Shown here: positions 1 through 8,407 of the stretch, one piece after another
Layout of the letters: the number at the start of each line of letters is the position of its first letter
Numbering within the stretch: position 1 is the first letter of the stretch
The notes under the pieces: model-generated
What the model was told of the DNA's origin: nothing
Seen by the model: only the letters and a program-made list of their open reading frames with translations
Databases searched by the model: none
Program-made: the position numbers and the translations under genes
Assembly: GCF_003053725.1 (NCBI RefSeq)
Contig: NZ_QAYC01000006.1
Coordinates: 165,702 to 229,701 of the forward strand
DNA: 64,000 nucleotides
Reading direction: 5' to 3'
Source of the DNA: Rhodovulum kholense
GTDB taxonomy: Bacteria; Pseudomonadota; Alphaproteobacteria; Rhodobacterales; Rhodobacteraceae

Positions 1-1
1 G

Positions 2-778
2 AAACGGATCTGCGACGAGGCCGAGGAGGCCGTGCGCGCCGAACCCCTGCTGGGCGGGCTGATGCATTCGAGCCTGTTGCACCATGCCGGGTTCGACGAC
101 GCGCTGGCCTACCGCTTTGCGATGAAGCTCTCCTCCGGCGACATGTCCGAGCAGTTGTTGCGCGAGATCGCCGATGCGGCCTATGCCGACGATCCGGGGC
201 TCGGCCGGGCGGCGCGGGCAGATCTGACGGCGGTCTACGACCGCGATCCGGCCTGCCATCGCTATATCCAGCCGATCCTCTTCTTCAAGGGGTACCAGGC
301 CCTGCAAGCCTATCGGGTGGGGCACTGGCTTTGGCGGCGGGGCCGACAGGACATGGCCTATCTGGTGCAGATGCGTGTTTCGGAGTGCTTTGGCGTCGAC
401 ATTCACCCGGCGGCGCGGATGGGGCAGGGGATCATGATCGACCATGCCCATTCCATCGTGATCGGCGAGACCGCCGTGGTGGGCGACAACGTTTCGATGC
501 TGCATTCGGTGACGCTGGGCGGGACCGGCAAGGACGATGGCGACCGTCACCCGAAAATCGGCGACGGCGTGCTGATCGGGGCCGGGGCCAAGGTTCTGGG
601 CAACATCCATGTCGGCCATTGCTCGCGGATCGCGGCGGGGTCTGTGGTGTTGCAGGACGTGCCGCCCTGTTCGACCGTTGCCGGGGTGCCCGCGCGGATC
701 GTGGGCGAGGCGGGCTGCGACCAGCCCTCGGTCATGATGGATCACCGGCTTGGCGGCTGCGGCTGCAGCGAGGACTGA
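2..778 (+). CDS. cysE: Serine O-acetyltransferase (5' end outside window)
   Basis: Transfers acetyl from acetyl-CoA to L-serine, giving O-acetylserine for cysteine synthesis. The reading frame is open from base 2, so the gene starts upstream of the window; the GTG at 32 is internal, because the residues before it (DEAEEAV) also fit CysE. An N-terminal all-helical domain is followed by the left-handed beta-helix of hexapeptide repeats. Visible landmarks are DIHPAARMG, the catalytic-type stretch IDHAHSIVIGET, HSVTLGGTG and VAGVPARIVG. The tail after the acyltransferase core ends with the cysteine-containing GGCGCSED, a common type of CysE C-terminus. An AraC-type regulator converges on it from the other strand 45 bp downstream. 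Assignment is firm; only the N-terminus is missing. Confidence 0.95.
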   Translation, partial: KRICDEAEEAVRAEPLLGGLMHSSLLHHAGFDDALAYRFAMKLSSGDMSEQLLREIADAAYADDPGLGRAARADLTAVYDRDPACHRYIQPILFFKGYQALQAYRVGHWLWRRGRQDMAYLVQMRVSECFGVDIHPAARMGQGIMIDHAHSIVIGETAVVGDNVSMLHSVTLGGTGKDDGDRHPKIGDGVLIGAGAKVLGNIHVGHCSRIAAGSVVLQDVPPCSTVAGVPARIVGEAGCDQPSVMMDHRLGGCGCSED

Positions 779-823
779 AAAACGGGTGCGGGTCCGATGA
801 TCCCGAGCGGGGAGGTTTGACGC

Positions 824-1906
824 TCAGGCTTGCCTGTCTTCCCGCCTGAAACGCGCGGGGCAGCCATCAGCGGTTTGATCTGGTACAGGTGCGGGCGCGG
901 CGGCGCTGAGGAGCATCCGGCGATGGGCGCGCGGTGAAAAGCCGGTCCAGCGGCGATAGGCCCGGGTGAAATGCGCCGGGTCGGCATAGCCCAGATGATC
1001 GGCGATCTCGGCGATGGGGCCGTCGCTGGCCATCAGGTTCTGGGCCTCGCGAACCAGTTCCGTGTCGAGCAGAGCGCTCCATGTCTCACCGCTGAGGTCG
1101 AGCCGCCGCTGAAGGCTGCGCCGCGACAGACCGAGCCGGGCCGCGGCGCTGTCGAGCCCGGGACGCCCGCGCAAAAGCTCCAGCCGGATGGCGGCGCGCA
1201 CCCCGGCCACGGGATCGGCGGCCGCTGGCATGATGTCCGACGCGGCGTTGTGCGAGGGCGCGTCCATGCCCGCCGCTGGGTTGAGGGCCGCAAGACACCG
1301 TTCGTCCAATTCGATGCCCGGAACCGGGCTGTCGCCTCGGTCCGGCCCGCGCACCGGGGCGCGAAAAAGCCGTTCGAGATGGGCGATCCGCGCGCGGTCG
1401 ATGTCGCGGACGCGGATCGCCTTGGGCGACCAGACCTTCCCCAAAAAATGCCGCAGCAGGTCGAGTTGATAGCCGATGGCCAGCAATTCGTTCTGGAACC
1501 GCCCGGCCTCGCCGCGCGTGTGGAAGACCATCGACCAGCGCGCGCCCCGCCTCAGCCGGAAAAGCACCAGATCGGTATCGGTCTGCATCATCCGGTTCAG
1601 CGTGCCATTGGCGCGCCGGATCGCGGCGCCAAGCGTGGGAGCCGCGGTCGCGTCGGAACCATAACGGCCCAGCATCCCGATTCGGGCGGCCGCGCCCATC
1701 TCGGCTCCGAAATCCGTGTGGCCGGTATCCCGGGCCGCGGCTTGCAGGACGGCGTAGTGAACCCCCAAGGGCAACACCAGATCGGGCCGGTCGAGAAGCC
1801 CGACGGGCAGATCCACTGCGCGCAGGATGCGGTCCATCCTGCCGCCGAGACGGCCCACGCACATTCTGATCGGCGCCAGCGCGCTGGCCCTGACATATCC
1901 TCCCAT
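824..1906 (-). CDS. AraC family transcriptional regulator
   Basis: A 360-residue DNA-binding regulator. The N-terminal two thirds resembles the arabinose-binding-like sensor domain found in OruR/ArgR-type AraC proteins (LPLGVHYAVLQAAARDTG, then FGAEMGAAARIGMLG). The C-terminal 100 residues carry two helix-turn-helix motifs: LGLSRRSLQRRL near residue 265, and the AraC signature IAEIADHLGYADPAHFTRAY near 305-325 followed by WTGFSPRAHRR. ATG at 1906 is preceded by GGAGGC at good spacing. It is divergent from the exported protein at 1993, leaving about 86 bp that probably hold both promoters, so that gene is a possible target. Effector unknown. Confidence 0.88.
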   Translation of the reverse strand: MGGYVRASALAPIRMCVGRLGGRMDRILRAVDLPVGLLDRPDLVLPLGVHYAVLQAAARDTGHTDFGAEMGAAARIGMLGRYGSDATAAPTLGAAIRRANGTLNRMMQTDTDLVLFRLRRGARWSMVFHTRGEAGRFQNELLAIGYQLDLLRHFLGKVWSPKAIRVRDIDRARIAHLERLFRAPVRGPDRGDSPVPGIELDERCLAALNPAAGMDAPSHNAASDIMPAAADPVAGVRAAIRLELLRGRPGLDSAAARLGLSRRSLQRRLDLSGETWSALLDTELVREAQNLMASDGPIAEIADHLGYADPAHFTRAYRRWTGFSPRAHRRMLLSAAAPAPVPDQTADGCPARFRREDRQA

Positions 1907-1992
1907 ATCGGCGCCTCCCCGCGCAGCGTGGCACGAAATGGCAAGCGCGCAAAGCCGCGTAGCCTTAGCCTGAGCGGGAGGAGGGCCATCCC

Positions 1993-2514
1993 ATGCCGCT
2001 TTGCCGTCTTATCCCGATCCTGATCCTGGCCGGTGTCTTCGGAGCCTCGGCACGGGCCGATCCGTTGCCGGTTGCGGTCTTCGACATCGAGTTCGTCAAT
2101 TACAGTCAGGAGGTCGAGTTCGGCGCCACCAACGCGGCCGAACGGGCGCGGGCGCGGATGCTGTCGGATGCGTTCCGCACGCTTGTCGCGCAAAGCGGGC
2201 GCTACCGGCTGGTGGATATGACGACCGCCGAGACCGATCTGGCGCTTCACGGAAATCCCTTCAGCTGCAACGCCTGTGAGGCGGACATTGCCGCGCGGCT
2301 CGGCGCCGAGCGGTCCTTTACCGGCGCGGTGCAGAAGCTGTCGGTGCTGGTGCAGACCATCGTCATCCGCGAACGCGACACCCGGACAGGCGAGGTGCTG
2401 GCGCTTTACCAGACCGATATCCGGGGCAACACCGACGAAGCCTGGCGGCGCGGGCTTGCCTGGCTGATGAAGAACCGGATGCTGCCGGGCACCGCCGCGC
2501 TCGATGGCGACTAG
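1993..2514 (+). CDS. Exported DUF3280/DUF2380-like protein
   Basis: A 173-residue protein with a Sec signal peptide (hydrophobic LIPILILAGVFGASA, likely cleavage after ARA near residue 23), so probably periplasmic. The mature part begins LPVAVFDIEFVNYSQEV, the opening of DUF3280/DUF2380 proteins, and contains a CNAC cysteine pair near residue 93 that could form a disulphide or bind metal. The second half (TRTGEVLALYQTDIRGNTDEAW) also follows this family. No function is known for the family. The start ATG has a strong upstream GGGAGGAGGG. It is divergent from the AraC-type gene; its last 4 bases overlap the end of the convergent aminotransferase gene. Confidence 0.75.
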   Translation: MPLCRLIPILILAGVFGASARADPLPVAVFDIEFVNYSQEVEFGATNAAERARARMLSDAFRTLVAQSGRYRLVDMTTAETDLALHGNPFSCNACEADIAARLGAERSFTGAVQKLSVLVQTIVIRERDTRTGEVLALYQTDIRGNTDEAWRRGLAWLMKNRMLPGTAALDGD

Positions 2515-3713
2515 ATACTGCGTGGGCTGTCGCGCCGGATCTCTTCGTCAAGGATCTCCGCGATGACGCGGCAATCCTCCGGGGTGAAGGTCAGCGGCAA
2601 CCGCAGGTCGATCAGACCTGCCAGAACGCGGTCGGTCCGGGGCAGGGGCTCGGGCGCGGCATAGCCCCAATGGGCATAGCGCGACGTGAAGCCCTGCGGT
2701 TGTGCCGCGCCGAACCATTTCAGCTCGACCCCGCGGGCGGCGCAGCGGGCAACGAGGGCCTCGATCCGGTCGGGCGTCCAGTCGGGCAGGCGGGCCTGGA
2801 AGGACGAACCGACGAAGCTCTCAGCAGCGGGCCGCTCGATCAGCGCAAGTCCCGGCGAGGCACGCAGTCCATTCTCAAGCGCGCGGTAAAGCCCGGCCCA
2901 GCGGACGATCCGGCCGGGCAGGTCCGCAAGCTGCGGCCGGAGGATCGCGGCGCGAAGGGCGTCCATCCGGCCCGAGACGTTGGGCACCTCGGTCCAGAGA
3001 CCCTCGAAGACCTCGGGTGCGGGGGCCGCGCGGTGGCGCGGATACATCATGTAGGACCCCGACAGCAGTACGGCCCGGGCCATCAGCTCGGGGTCGTCGG
3101 AAATCAGCAGTCCCCCCTCGCCGGAATTGAGATGCTTGTAGGTCTGGGTCGAATAGCAGGCCATCGCGCCATGCCGCCCCGAGGCCACGCCGTTCCAGGC
3201 GGCCCCCATCGTATGGGCGCAATCCTCGATCACCCGCACCCCGGCGCCATCGCAGATCGCCATCAGCCGGTCCATGTCGCAGATATGGCCGCGCATATGC
3301 GACAGCAGCAGAACCCGCGCCCCGGTCTCGGCGATCCGGGCCTCAAGATGGTCGAGGTCGATGACCAGATCGGGCGTGACCTCGACCAGCACCGGCCGCG
3401 CGCCGAGGCTGGCGATGGCCCCCGGCACCGGTGCCAGCGTGAAGGCATTGGTCAGAACCGGCTCGTCCGGGCGCACCTGCAACGCCCTGAGCGCGCAGGC
3501 CAGCGCATAGCCGCCCGAGGCCACGGCCAGCGCGAAGCGAGCGCCGGTGAAACCCGCAAACTCTTCCTCCAGCAAGGCAACCTCGCCCGCCTCGGCCTCG
3601 GCGAGGTTGTAGCGATGCAGCCGCCCGTGCCGCAGCACCGCGACCGCCGCCTCGATGGCGGCCTCGGAGAGCGGCTCCTGCTGGGTGAAGCTGCGGGTGA
3701 AGCGCCGCGCCAT
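2511..3713 (-). CDS. DegT/DnrJ/EryC1/StrS-type PLP aminotransferase
   Basis: A 400-residue fold-type I PLP enzyme of the sugar aminotransferase family. The PLP lysine is in STQTYKHLNSGEGG near residue 190; upstream VIEDCAHTMGA holds the aspartate that contacts the pyridine nitrogen, and the glycine-rich start (FTGARFALAVASGGYALA) is typical. Family members aminate nucleotide-linked keto-sugars or related ketones, but no sugar-biosynthesis cluster surrounds this copy, so the substrate is unknown. It sits 3 bp downstream of the HAD phosphatase on the same strand (ATG at 3713, phosphatase stop ends at 3717), so the two are very likely co-transcribed. Confidence 0.85.
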   Translation of the reverse strand: MARRFTRSFTQQEPLSEAAIEAAVAVLRHGRLHRYNLAEAEAGEVALLEEEFAGFTGARFALAVASGGYALACALRALQVRPDEPVLTNAFTLAPVPGAIASLGARPVLVEVTPDLVIDLDHLEARIAETGARVLLLSHMRGHICDMDRLMAICDGAGVRVIEDCAHTMGAAWNGVASGRHGAMACYSTQTYKHLNSGEGGLLISDDPELMARAVLLSGSYMMYPRHRAAPAPEVFEGLWTEVPNVSGRMDALRAAILRPQLADLPGRIVRWAGLYRALENGLRASPGLALIERPAAESFVGSSFQARLPDWTPDRIEALVARCAARGVELKWFGAAQPQGFTSRYAHWGYAAPEPLPRTDRVLAGLIDLRLPLTFTPEDCRVIAEILDEEIRRDSPRSI

Positions 3714-3716
3714 GGC

Positions 3717-4388
3717 TCAGGCCGCGGGTAGAAGCTTCGCGACGAGGCCGTCGAGCTCGGCATAATCGGCCATCAGGGCATCGGGTTCCAGCCCGGGCAT
3801 CTCGTCCGCCGCCGGACCGAAGCTGACCAGCACGCAGGGCACGCCCGCGGCGCGCGCGGTCGCGCGGTCGGTGAAGGTATCGCCGACCAGAAGCGAGCGG
3901 CCGACCTGCCCGCCCGCCTGCTCGACCGCCAGCGCATAAGGCGCCGGGTCGGGCTTGCGCACCGGCAGCGTATCGGCACCGACCAGCGAGGCAAACAGCC
4001 CGCGCACGCCGAGCCGGGTCATAAGCTCTTCGGCCAGCGCCGTGGGCTTGTTGGTGCAGATCCCGACCCCGATGCCCGCGGCGCGGAGCCGTTCGACCGC
4101 CTCGATGGCACCGGGATAAAGCCGGGTATGGCGGTCGAGCCCGGCCGCGTAATGATCGAAGAACAACGGATACTGTTCGGCCACCGGCGCGTCTTCGCCG
4201 ATCAGCCCCAGCCGTTCGAAGCCGAGCTGAAGCATCGCCCGGCCGCCCAGGAAGGCGGTCGTCGCATCGGCCTCGGCATCGAGCAAAGCGCCCTGCCCCA
4301 GCGCCTCGAAGCAGGCATTGGCCGCGTCGATCAGATCGCGGCTGGTATCGGCCAGCGTTCCGTCCAGATCGAAGATCACCGTCCTCAT
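3717..4388 (-). CDS. gph: Phosphoglycolate phosphatase-like HAD hydrolase
   Basis: A 223-residue haloacid dehalogenase phosphatase. HAD motif I is DLDGTLADT at residues 7-15 with the nucleophile Asp7; motif II is CTNKP near 111; motif III Lys is in RKPDPAPY; motif IV is LLVGDTFTDRATARAAG. Length and motifs fit Gph, which removes 2-phosphoglycolate, though the HAD family is promiscuous. A much longer open frame continues upstream to 6704, but it runs antisense through glmU and glmS; the ATG at 4388 fits the family N-terminus. It is divergent from glmU, with 126 bp between. Confidence 0.85.
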   Translation of the reverse strand: MRTVIFDLDGTLADTSRDLIDAANACFEALGQGALLDAEADATTAFLGGRAMLQLGFERLGLIGEDAPVAEQYPLFFDHYAAGLDRHTRLYPGAIEAVERLRAAGIGVGICTNKPTALAEELMTRLGVRGLFASLVGADTLPVRKPDPAPYALAVEQAGGQVGRSLLVGDTFTDRATARAAGVPCVLVSFGPAADEMPGLEPDALMADYAELDGLVAKLLPAA

Positions 4389-4514
4389 GCGTGCCTCTCT
4401 TTCCCGTCCGCGCCTCTGTAACAGAGCGAAATGCCAAGTGAACCGGCCGCCGGTTGCGAACCGCAGGAACCGCGATAAAAGGGGGACGAGAAAAAGGAAA
4501 GAGCAGAGACCCCC

Positions 4515-5864
4515 ATGCCCACCGCCCTGATCCTCCTGGCCGCCGGCCAGGGCAGCCGGATGATGTCCGACCGTGCCAAGGTGCTGCACGAGGTCGCCGG
4601 AGCGCCGCTTCTGGCCCATGCGATGGCGGCCGGCCGCGCGCTCGACCCGGCCCTGACCGTTGTCGTGACCGGACATCAGGCCGAGGCGGTGCGCGTCGCG
4701 GCACTCGACATCGACCCCGAGGTCGCCGTCGTCGAGCAGACCGAGCAGCTTGGCACCGGCCATGCCGTGGCCCAGGCCCGCCCCGCGCTGGACGGGTTTT
4801 CGGGCGACGCGATCGTGCTTTACGGCGACACCCCCTTCATCCGGCCAGAGACGCTCGAGGCGATGATGGCGGCGCGCGCCGATCATGCGGTGGTGGTGCT
4901 GGGCTTTCATGCCGCCGACCCCAAGCACTACGGGCGGCTGGTGATGGCGGGGGAGACCCTCGACCGGATCGTCGAATATAAGGACGCGACCGAGGCCGAA
5001 CGCGCCCTGACTCTGTGCAATTCGGGCGTGATCGCGGCCGATTGCGCGACCCTGTTCGAGCTGATCGGCGCGCTGTCGAACGACAATGCGGCGGGCGAAT
5101 ACTACTTGACCGACGTGGTCGGGCTGGCCCGCGCCCGCGGGTTGTCGGCCGGTGTCGTCATCTGCGACGAGGCCGAGACGCTGGGCGTCAACTCGCGCGC
5201 CGATCTGGCCGCGGCCGAGGCCGCCTTTCAGGCCCGCGCTCGCGCCGAGGCGCTGGAGAACGGCGTGACGCTGACAGCGCCCGAAACCGTCTTCTTCGCC
5301 TTCGACACCGTGATCGGCCGCGATGCGGTGATCGAGCCCAACGTGATCTTCGGCCCCGATGTCACCGTCGAATCCGGCGCCCGGATCCGTGCCTTTTCGC
5401 ATCTCGAAGGCTGTCATGTCAGCCGCGGCGCGGTGGTCGGGCCCTTCGCCCGGCTGCGCACCGGGGCCGAGCTGGCCGAGGACGTGCGGGTCGGCAATTT
5501 CGTCGAGATCAAGAATGCGCAGGTGGCCGAGGGCGCCAAGGTCAACCACCTGTCCTATATCGGCGACGCCACGGTGGGCGAGCACGCCAATATCGGCGCG
5601 GGCACCGTGACCTGCAATTATGACGGGGTCTTCAAGCACCGGACCGAGATCGGCGCCCATGCCTTCATCGGGTCGGACACGATGCTGGTGGCGCCGGTGC
5701 GGATCGGCGCCCATGCCATGACCGCCTCGGGCTCGGTCATCACCACGAACGTGCCCGACGACGCGCTGGCACTTGGCCGTGCACGGCAAGAGGTCAAGCC
5801 GGGGCTCGCGCGGCGGCTGATGGACCGCCTGCGGGCCGAGAAGGCGAAACGCAAGGGACATTAG
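4515..5864 (+). CDS. glmU: Bifunctional GlcNAc-1-phosphate uridyltransferase / GlcN-1-phosphate acetyltransferase
   Basis: Cytoplasmic enzyme making UDP-GlcNAc for peptidoglycan and lipid A in two steps: acetylation of GlcN-1-P, then UTP-dependent uridylation. The 449-residue length is usual. The N-terminal Rossmann-type domain opens with the nucleotide loop LAAGQGSRMMSDRAKVLH (residues 7-24) and has LGTGHAV and the metal aspartate in YGDTPF. The C-terminal left-handed beta-helix begins near residue 255 and carries NFVEIKNAQV, HLSYIGDA and the active-site GTVTCNYDG stretch. It ends in a basic tail (RAEKAKRKGH). glmS starts 33 bp downstream on the same strand, so the two hexosamine genes probably form one operon. 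Confidence 0.97.
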   Translation: MPTALILLAAGQGSRMMSDRAKVLHEVAGAPLLAHAMAAGRALDPALTVVVTGHQAEAVRVAALDIDPEVAVVEQTEQLGTGHAVAQARPALDGFSGDAIVLYGDTPFIRPETLEAMMAARADHAVVVLGFHAADPKHYGRLVMAGETLDRIVEYKDATEAERALTLCNSGVIAADCATLFELIGALSNDNAAGEYYLTDVVGLARARGLSAGVVICDEAETLGVNSRADLAAAEAAFQARARAEALENGVTLTAPETVFFAFDTVIGRDAVIEPNVIFGPDVTVESGARIRAFSHLEGCHVSRGAVVGPFARLRTGAELAEDVRVGNFVEIKNAQVAEGAKVNHLSYIGDATVGEHANIGAGTVTCNYDGVFKHRTEIGAHAFIGSDTMLVAPVRIGAHAMTASGSVITTNVPDDALALGRARQEVKPGLARRLMDRLRAEKAKRKGH

Positions 5865-5897
5865 GCGGGCCTTCCCGCCCCATACGGAGCAAATCGC

Positions 5898-7718
5898 ATG
5901 TGCGGAATCGTCGGCGTTCTGGGAGATCACGAGGCCGCGCCGCTGCTGGTGGCGGCGCTCGGGCGGCTCGAATACCGGGGCTATGACAGCGCCGGGATCG
6001 CCACCGTCAATGCCGGGCGGCTCGACCGCCGCCGGGCGGTGGGCAAGCTTGTCAACCTCTCTGACCTTCTGGTCCACGAGCCGCTGCCCGGCAAGGCCGG
6101 GATCGGCCATACCCGCTGGGCCACCCATGGCGCGCCCACCCTCGCCAACGCCCATCCCCAGCGCGCCCGCCGCGTCGCGGTGGTGCATAACGGGATCATC
6201 GAGAATTTCCGCGCGCTGCGGGACGAGCTGGGCGGGCAGGGCATCGGCTTTGAAAGCGACACCGATACCGAGACCGTGGCGCATCTGACCCAGACCTATC
6301 TCGACGAAGGGCTGGCCCCGCGCGAGGCCGCGGCGCGGGCGCTCGGGCGGCTGGAGGGCGCCTTCGCGCTGCTGTTCCTGTTCGAGGGCGAGGACGACCT
6401 GATGATCGCCGCGCGCAAGGGCTCGCCGCTGGCGGTGGGCCATGGCGATGGCGAGATGTTCGTGGGCTCGGACGCCATCGCGCTGGCGCCGCTGACGAAC
6501 CGCATCACCTATCTCGAAGAGGGCGACCGCGCTGTCATCACCCGTGCGGGCGTCGAGATCTTCGACGCCACGGGCGATCTGGTCCTGCGCGAGATCCGCA
6601 CCATCGAGATCGACGCCACTCGGGTCGAGAAGGGCGGCTACAAGCACTTCATGGCCAAGGAAATCGCCGAGCAGCCCGCCGTTCTGGGCGATGCGTTGCG
6701 CCATTATCTGGGCGAAGAGGGCCCCCGGATCGAGCTGCCCGGCGACATCGACTTTTCGGGCGTGACGCGGATCACCATGGTCGCCTGCGGAACCGCCTAT
6801 CTGGCCTGCCTGACCGCCAAATACTGGATCGAGCGTCTGGCCGGGCTTCCGGTCGATGTCGATGTGGCCTCGGAATTCCGCTATCGCGAGCCGCCGATTC
6901 CAGGTGGCACGCTGGCGGTCTTCGTCAGCCAGTCGGGCGAGACCGCCGACACGCTGGCGGCGCTGCGCTATTGCGCGGGTCGGGCCGACCGGATCGTTTC
7001 GGTGGTCAACGTCGCCGAGAGCTCGATCGCGCGGGAAAGCGACCTGGCGCTGCCAATCCTTGCGGGGGCCGAGATCGGTGTCGCCTCGACCAAGGCTTTC
7101 ACCTGCCAGCTGGGCGTTCTGGCGCTGCTGGCTCTTGAGGCCGCGCGGCAGTGCGGGCGGTTGTCACCGGCGGCGCTGGCCGACCATCTGACGGCGCTTC
7201 GTGCGATGCCGGGGCGCTTCAACGCGGCGCTGGCCCTGCAGGACCGGATCGAGGCTCTGGCCCGGCGTCTGGCCGAGGTCACCGACGTGCTGTTCCTCGG
7301 GCGCGGCGCGATGTATCCGCTGGCTCTGGAAGGCGCGCTGAAACTCAAGGAAATCAGCTACATACATGCCGAAGGTTATGCCAGCGGCGAACTCAAGCAC
7401 GGCCCCATCGCCCTCGTCGAGAAGACCGTGCCGGTGATCGTGATGGCGCCCCATGACCGTCTGTTCGACAAGACCGTGTCGAACATGCAGGAGGTGATGG
7501 CGCGCGGCGGCCCGGTGCTTTTGATCACCGATGCGCGCGGCGCGGCCGAGGCTGGCAGCGGGGTGTGGGAGACGCTGGTCCTGCCCGAGGCCCCCGAGCT
7601 TTTCGCCCCGATGCTGTATGCCTTGCCGGTGCAGCTTCTGGCCTATCACACGGCGGTGGCCAAGGGCACCGACGTCGATCAGCCCCGCAACCTGGCCAAG
7701 TCGGTCACCGTCGAATAG
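5898..7718 (+). CDS. glmS: Glutamine--fructose-6-phosphate aminotransferase (isomerizing)
   Basis: Makes glucosamine-6-phosphate from fructose-6-phosphate and glutamine, the entry step of the pathway that GlmU completes. The protein of 606 residues has the class II glutaminase domain first (Met-Cys-Gly-Ile-Val, Cys2 as nucleophile; GHTRWATHG; HNGIIENF) and then two SIS isomerase domains (FVSQSGETADTLAAL near 340 and LFLGRGAMYPLALEGALKLKE cut to GAMYPLALEGALKLKE near 475). It ends in the family signature TDVDQPRNLAKSVTVE. The TAG stop lies inside the first copy of an 11-bp direct repeat. No glmS ribozyme was seen in the 33-bp leader. Confidence 0.97.
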   Translation: MCGIVGVLGDHEAAPLLVAALGRLEYRGYDSAGIATVNAGRLDRRRAVGKLVNLSDLLVHEPLPGKAGIGHTRWATHGAPTLANAHPQRARRVAVVHNGIIENFRALRDELGGQGIGFESDTDTETVAHLTQTYLDEGLAPREAAARALGRLEGAFALLFLFEGEDDLMIAARKGSPLAVGHGDGEMFVGSDAIALAPLTNRITYLEEGDRAVITRAGVEIFDATGDLVLREIRTIEIDATRVEKGGYKHFMAKEIAEQPAVLGDALRHYLGEEGPRIELPGDIDFSGVTRITMVACGTAYLACLTAKYWIERLAGLPVDVDVASEFRYREPPIPGGTLAVFVSQSGETADTLAALRYCAGRADRIVSVVNVAESSIARESDLALPILAGAEIGVASTKAFTCQLGVLALLALEAARQCGRLSPAALADHLTALRAMPGRFNAALALQDRIEALARRLAEVTDVLFLGRGAMYPLALEGALKLKEISYIHAEGYASGELKHGPIALVEKTVPVIVMAPHDRLFDKTVSNMQEVMARGGPVLLITDARGAAEAGSGVWETLVLPEAPELFAPMLYALPVQLLAYHTAVAKGTDVDQPRNLAKSVTVE

Positions 7719-7745
7719 CGGGCGAATAGCGGGCGAATAGCGGGC
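7713..7745. repeat. Three perfect tandem copies of an 11-bp unit at the glmS stop
   Basis: The unit GAATAGCGGGC occurs at 7713, 7724 and 7735 without mismatches. The first copy contains the glmS stop codon TAG. Because 11 is not a multiple of three, the three TAG triplets fall in all three plus-strand frames. It runs directly into a GC-rich hairpin. Confidence 0.9.
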
Positions 7746-7767
7746 GCGGGCGAAAGACCGCGCCCGC
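7740..7767. terminator. GC-rich hairpin after glmS
   Basis: A perfect 10-bp stem (GCGGGCGCGG / CCGCGCCCGC) with an 8-nt loop starts 22 bp after the glmS stop. There is no T-tract, so an intrinsic terminator is not shown; it may be a transcript-end stabiliser or a weak terminator. From here to 8159 (about 390 bp) no gene was recognised. Confidence 0.4.
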
Positions 7768-8159
7768 CCGCGCCGCCACGACGGGGCCGCATCGGGCATG
7801 ACCTCGACAGGGGCGCGGCCATGGCCTTGCCCTGACCGATGGGCTGCCCGATCCAGCGAAGAACAGGCGAGCCTCGGGGTGCGGCCAGGACGACGCACGC
7901 CGCTCCGGGCGGCCCTGCCACATGACGGGAAGCGTGGGGCGGCGGCCGGCAACGGGGCAGGCGAGACAGAAATTCTGCATGATCCGGGGGGCCTGTCCGG
8001 CGGCACTTTGGTCGCGAGACCGGTCCGGTCGGCGCAGCAAGCGATACGCCAATGCGTCGGGCCCTGCCGCCGTTTGTGGGAAACCAGATCCCTGCTGCGT
8101 GCAGAGCCCGGGCCCGCCGGGGCGGGTCATTTCAATGCCCAGAAATCTCGGGAAGGAAG

Positions 8160-8249
8160 TGGCGGAGAGACAGGGATTCGAACCCTGGGAACCCGTGAAG
8201 GCTCAACGGTTTTCGAGACCGCCCCGTTCGACCACTCCGGCACCTCTCC
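8160..8249 (-). tRNA. tRNA-Ser (anticodon CGA)
   Basis: On the minus strand the 90-nt sequence folds as a class II tRNA. The acceptor stem is GGAGAGG pairing with the 3' CTCTCC side, and the T arm is GGGTTCGAATCCC. There is a long variable arm, the anticodon loop is CTCGAAA (CGA, reading UCG), and a CCA end is encoded. The length and variable arm are typical of serine tRNA. Confidence 0.95.
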
Positions 8250-8407
8250 GCAGCCCGTGGCCTTGTGGAGCGGTCATTTAGTTGGAACCGCGACGGGGTG
8301 CAACCGTTTTTCGCGTGGACGGGAAACTTCGCAAGGACCCCGAGACATGGTTGGATTTCCCGCCGCTTCGCGATAGCTCTCAACCACCCCTGAACCCGGA
8401 CCCGCCG

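Noticed and set aside
3717..6704. A 995-codon open frame on the minus strand through glmU and glmS
   Set aside because: Only its last 223 codons match a protein (Gph). The rest is antisense to two clear genes and is open because of high GC.
8282..8407. N-terminal extension of the DUF2059-type protein
   Set aside because: It would bury the signal peptide; the ATG at 8408 is better.
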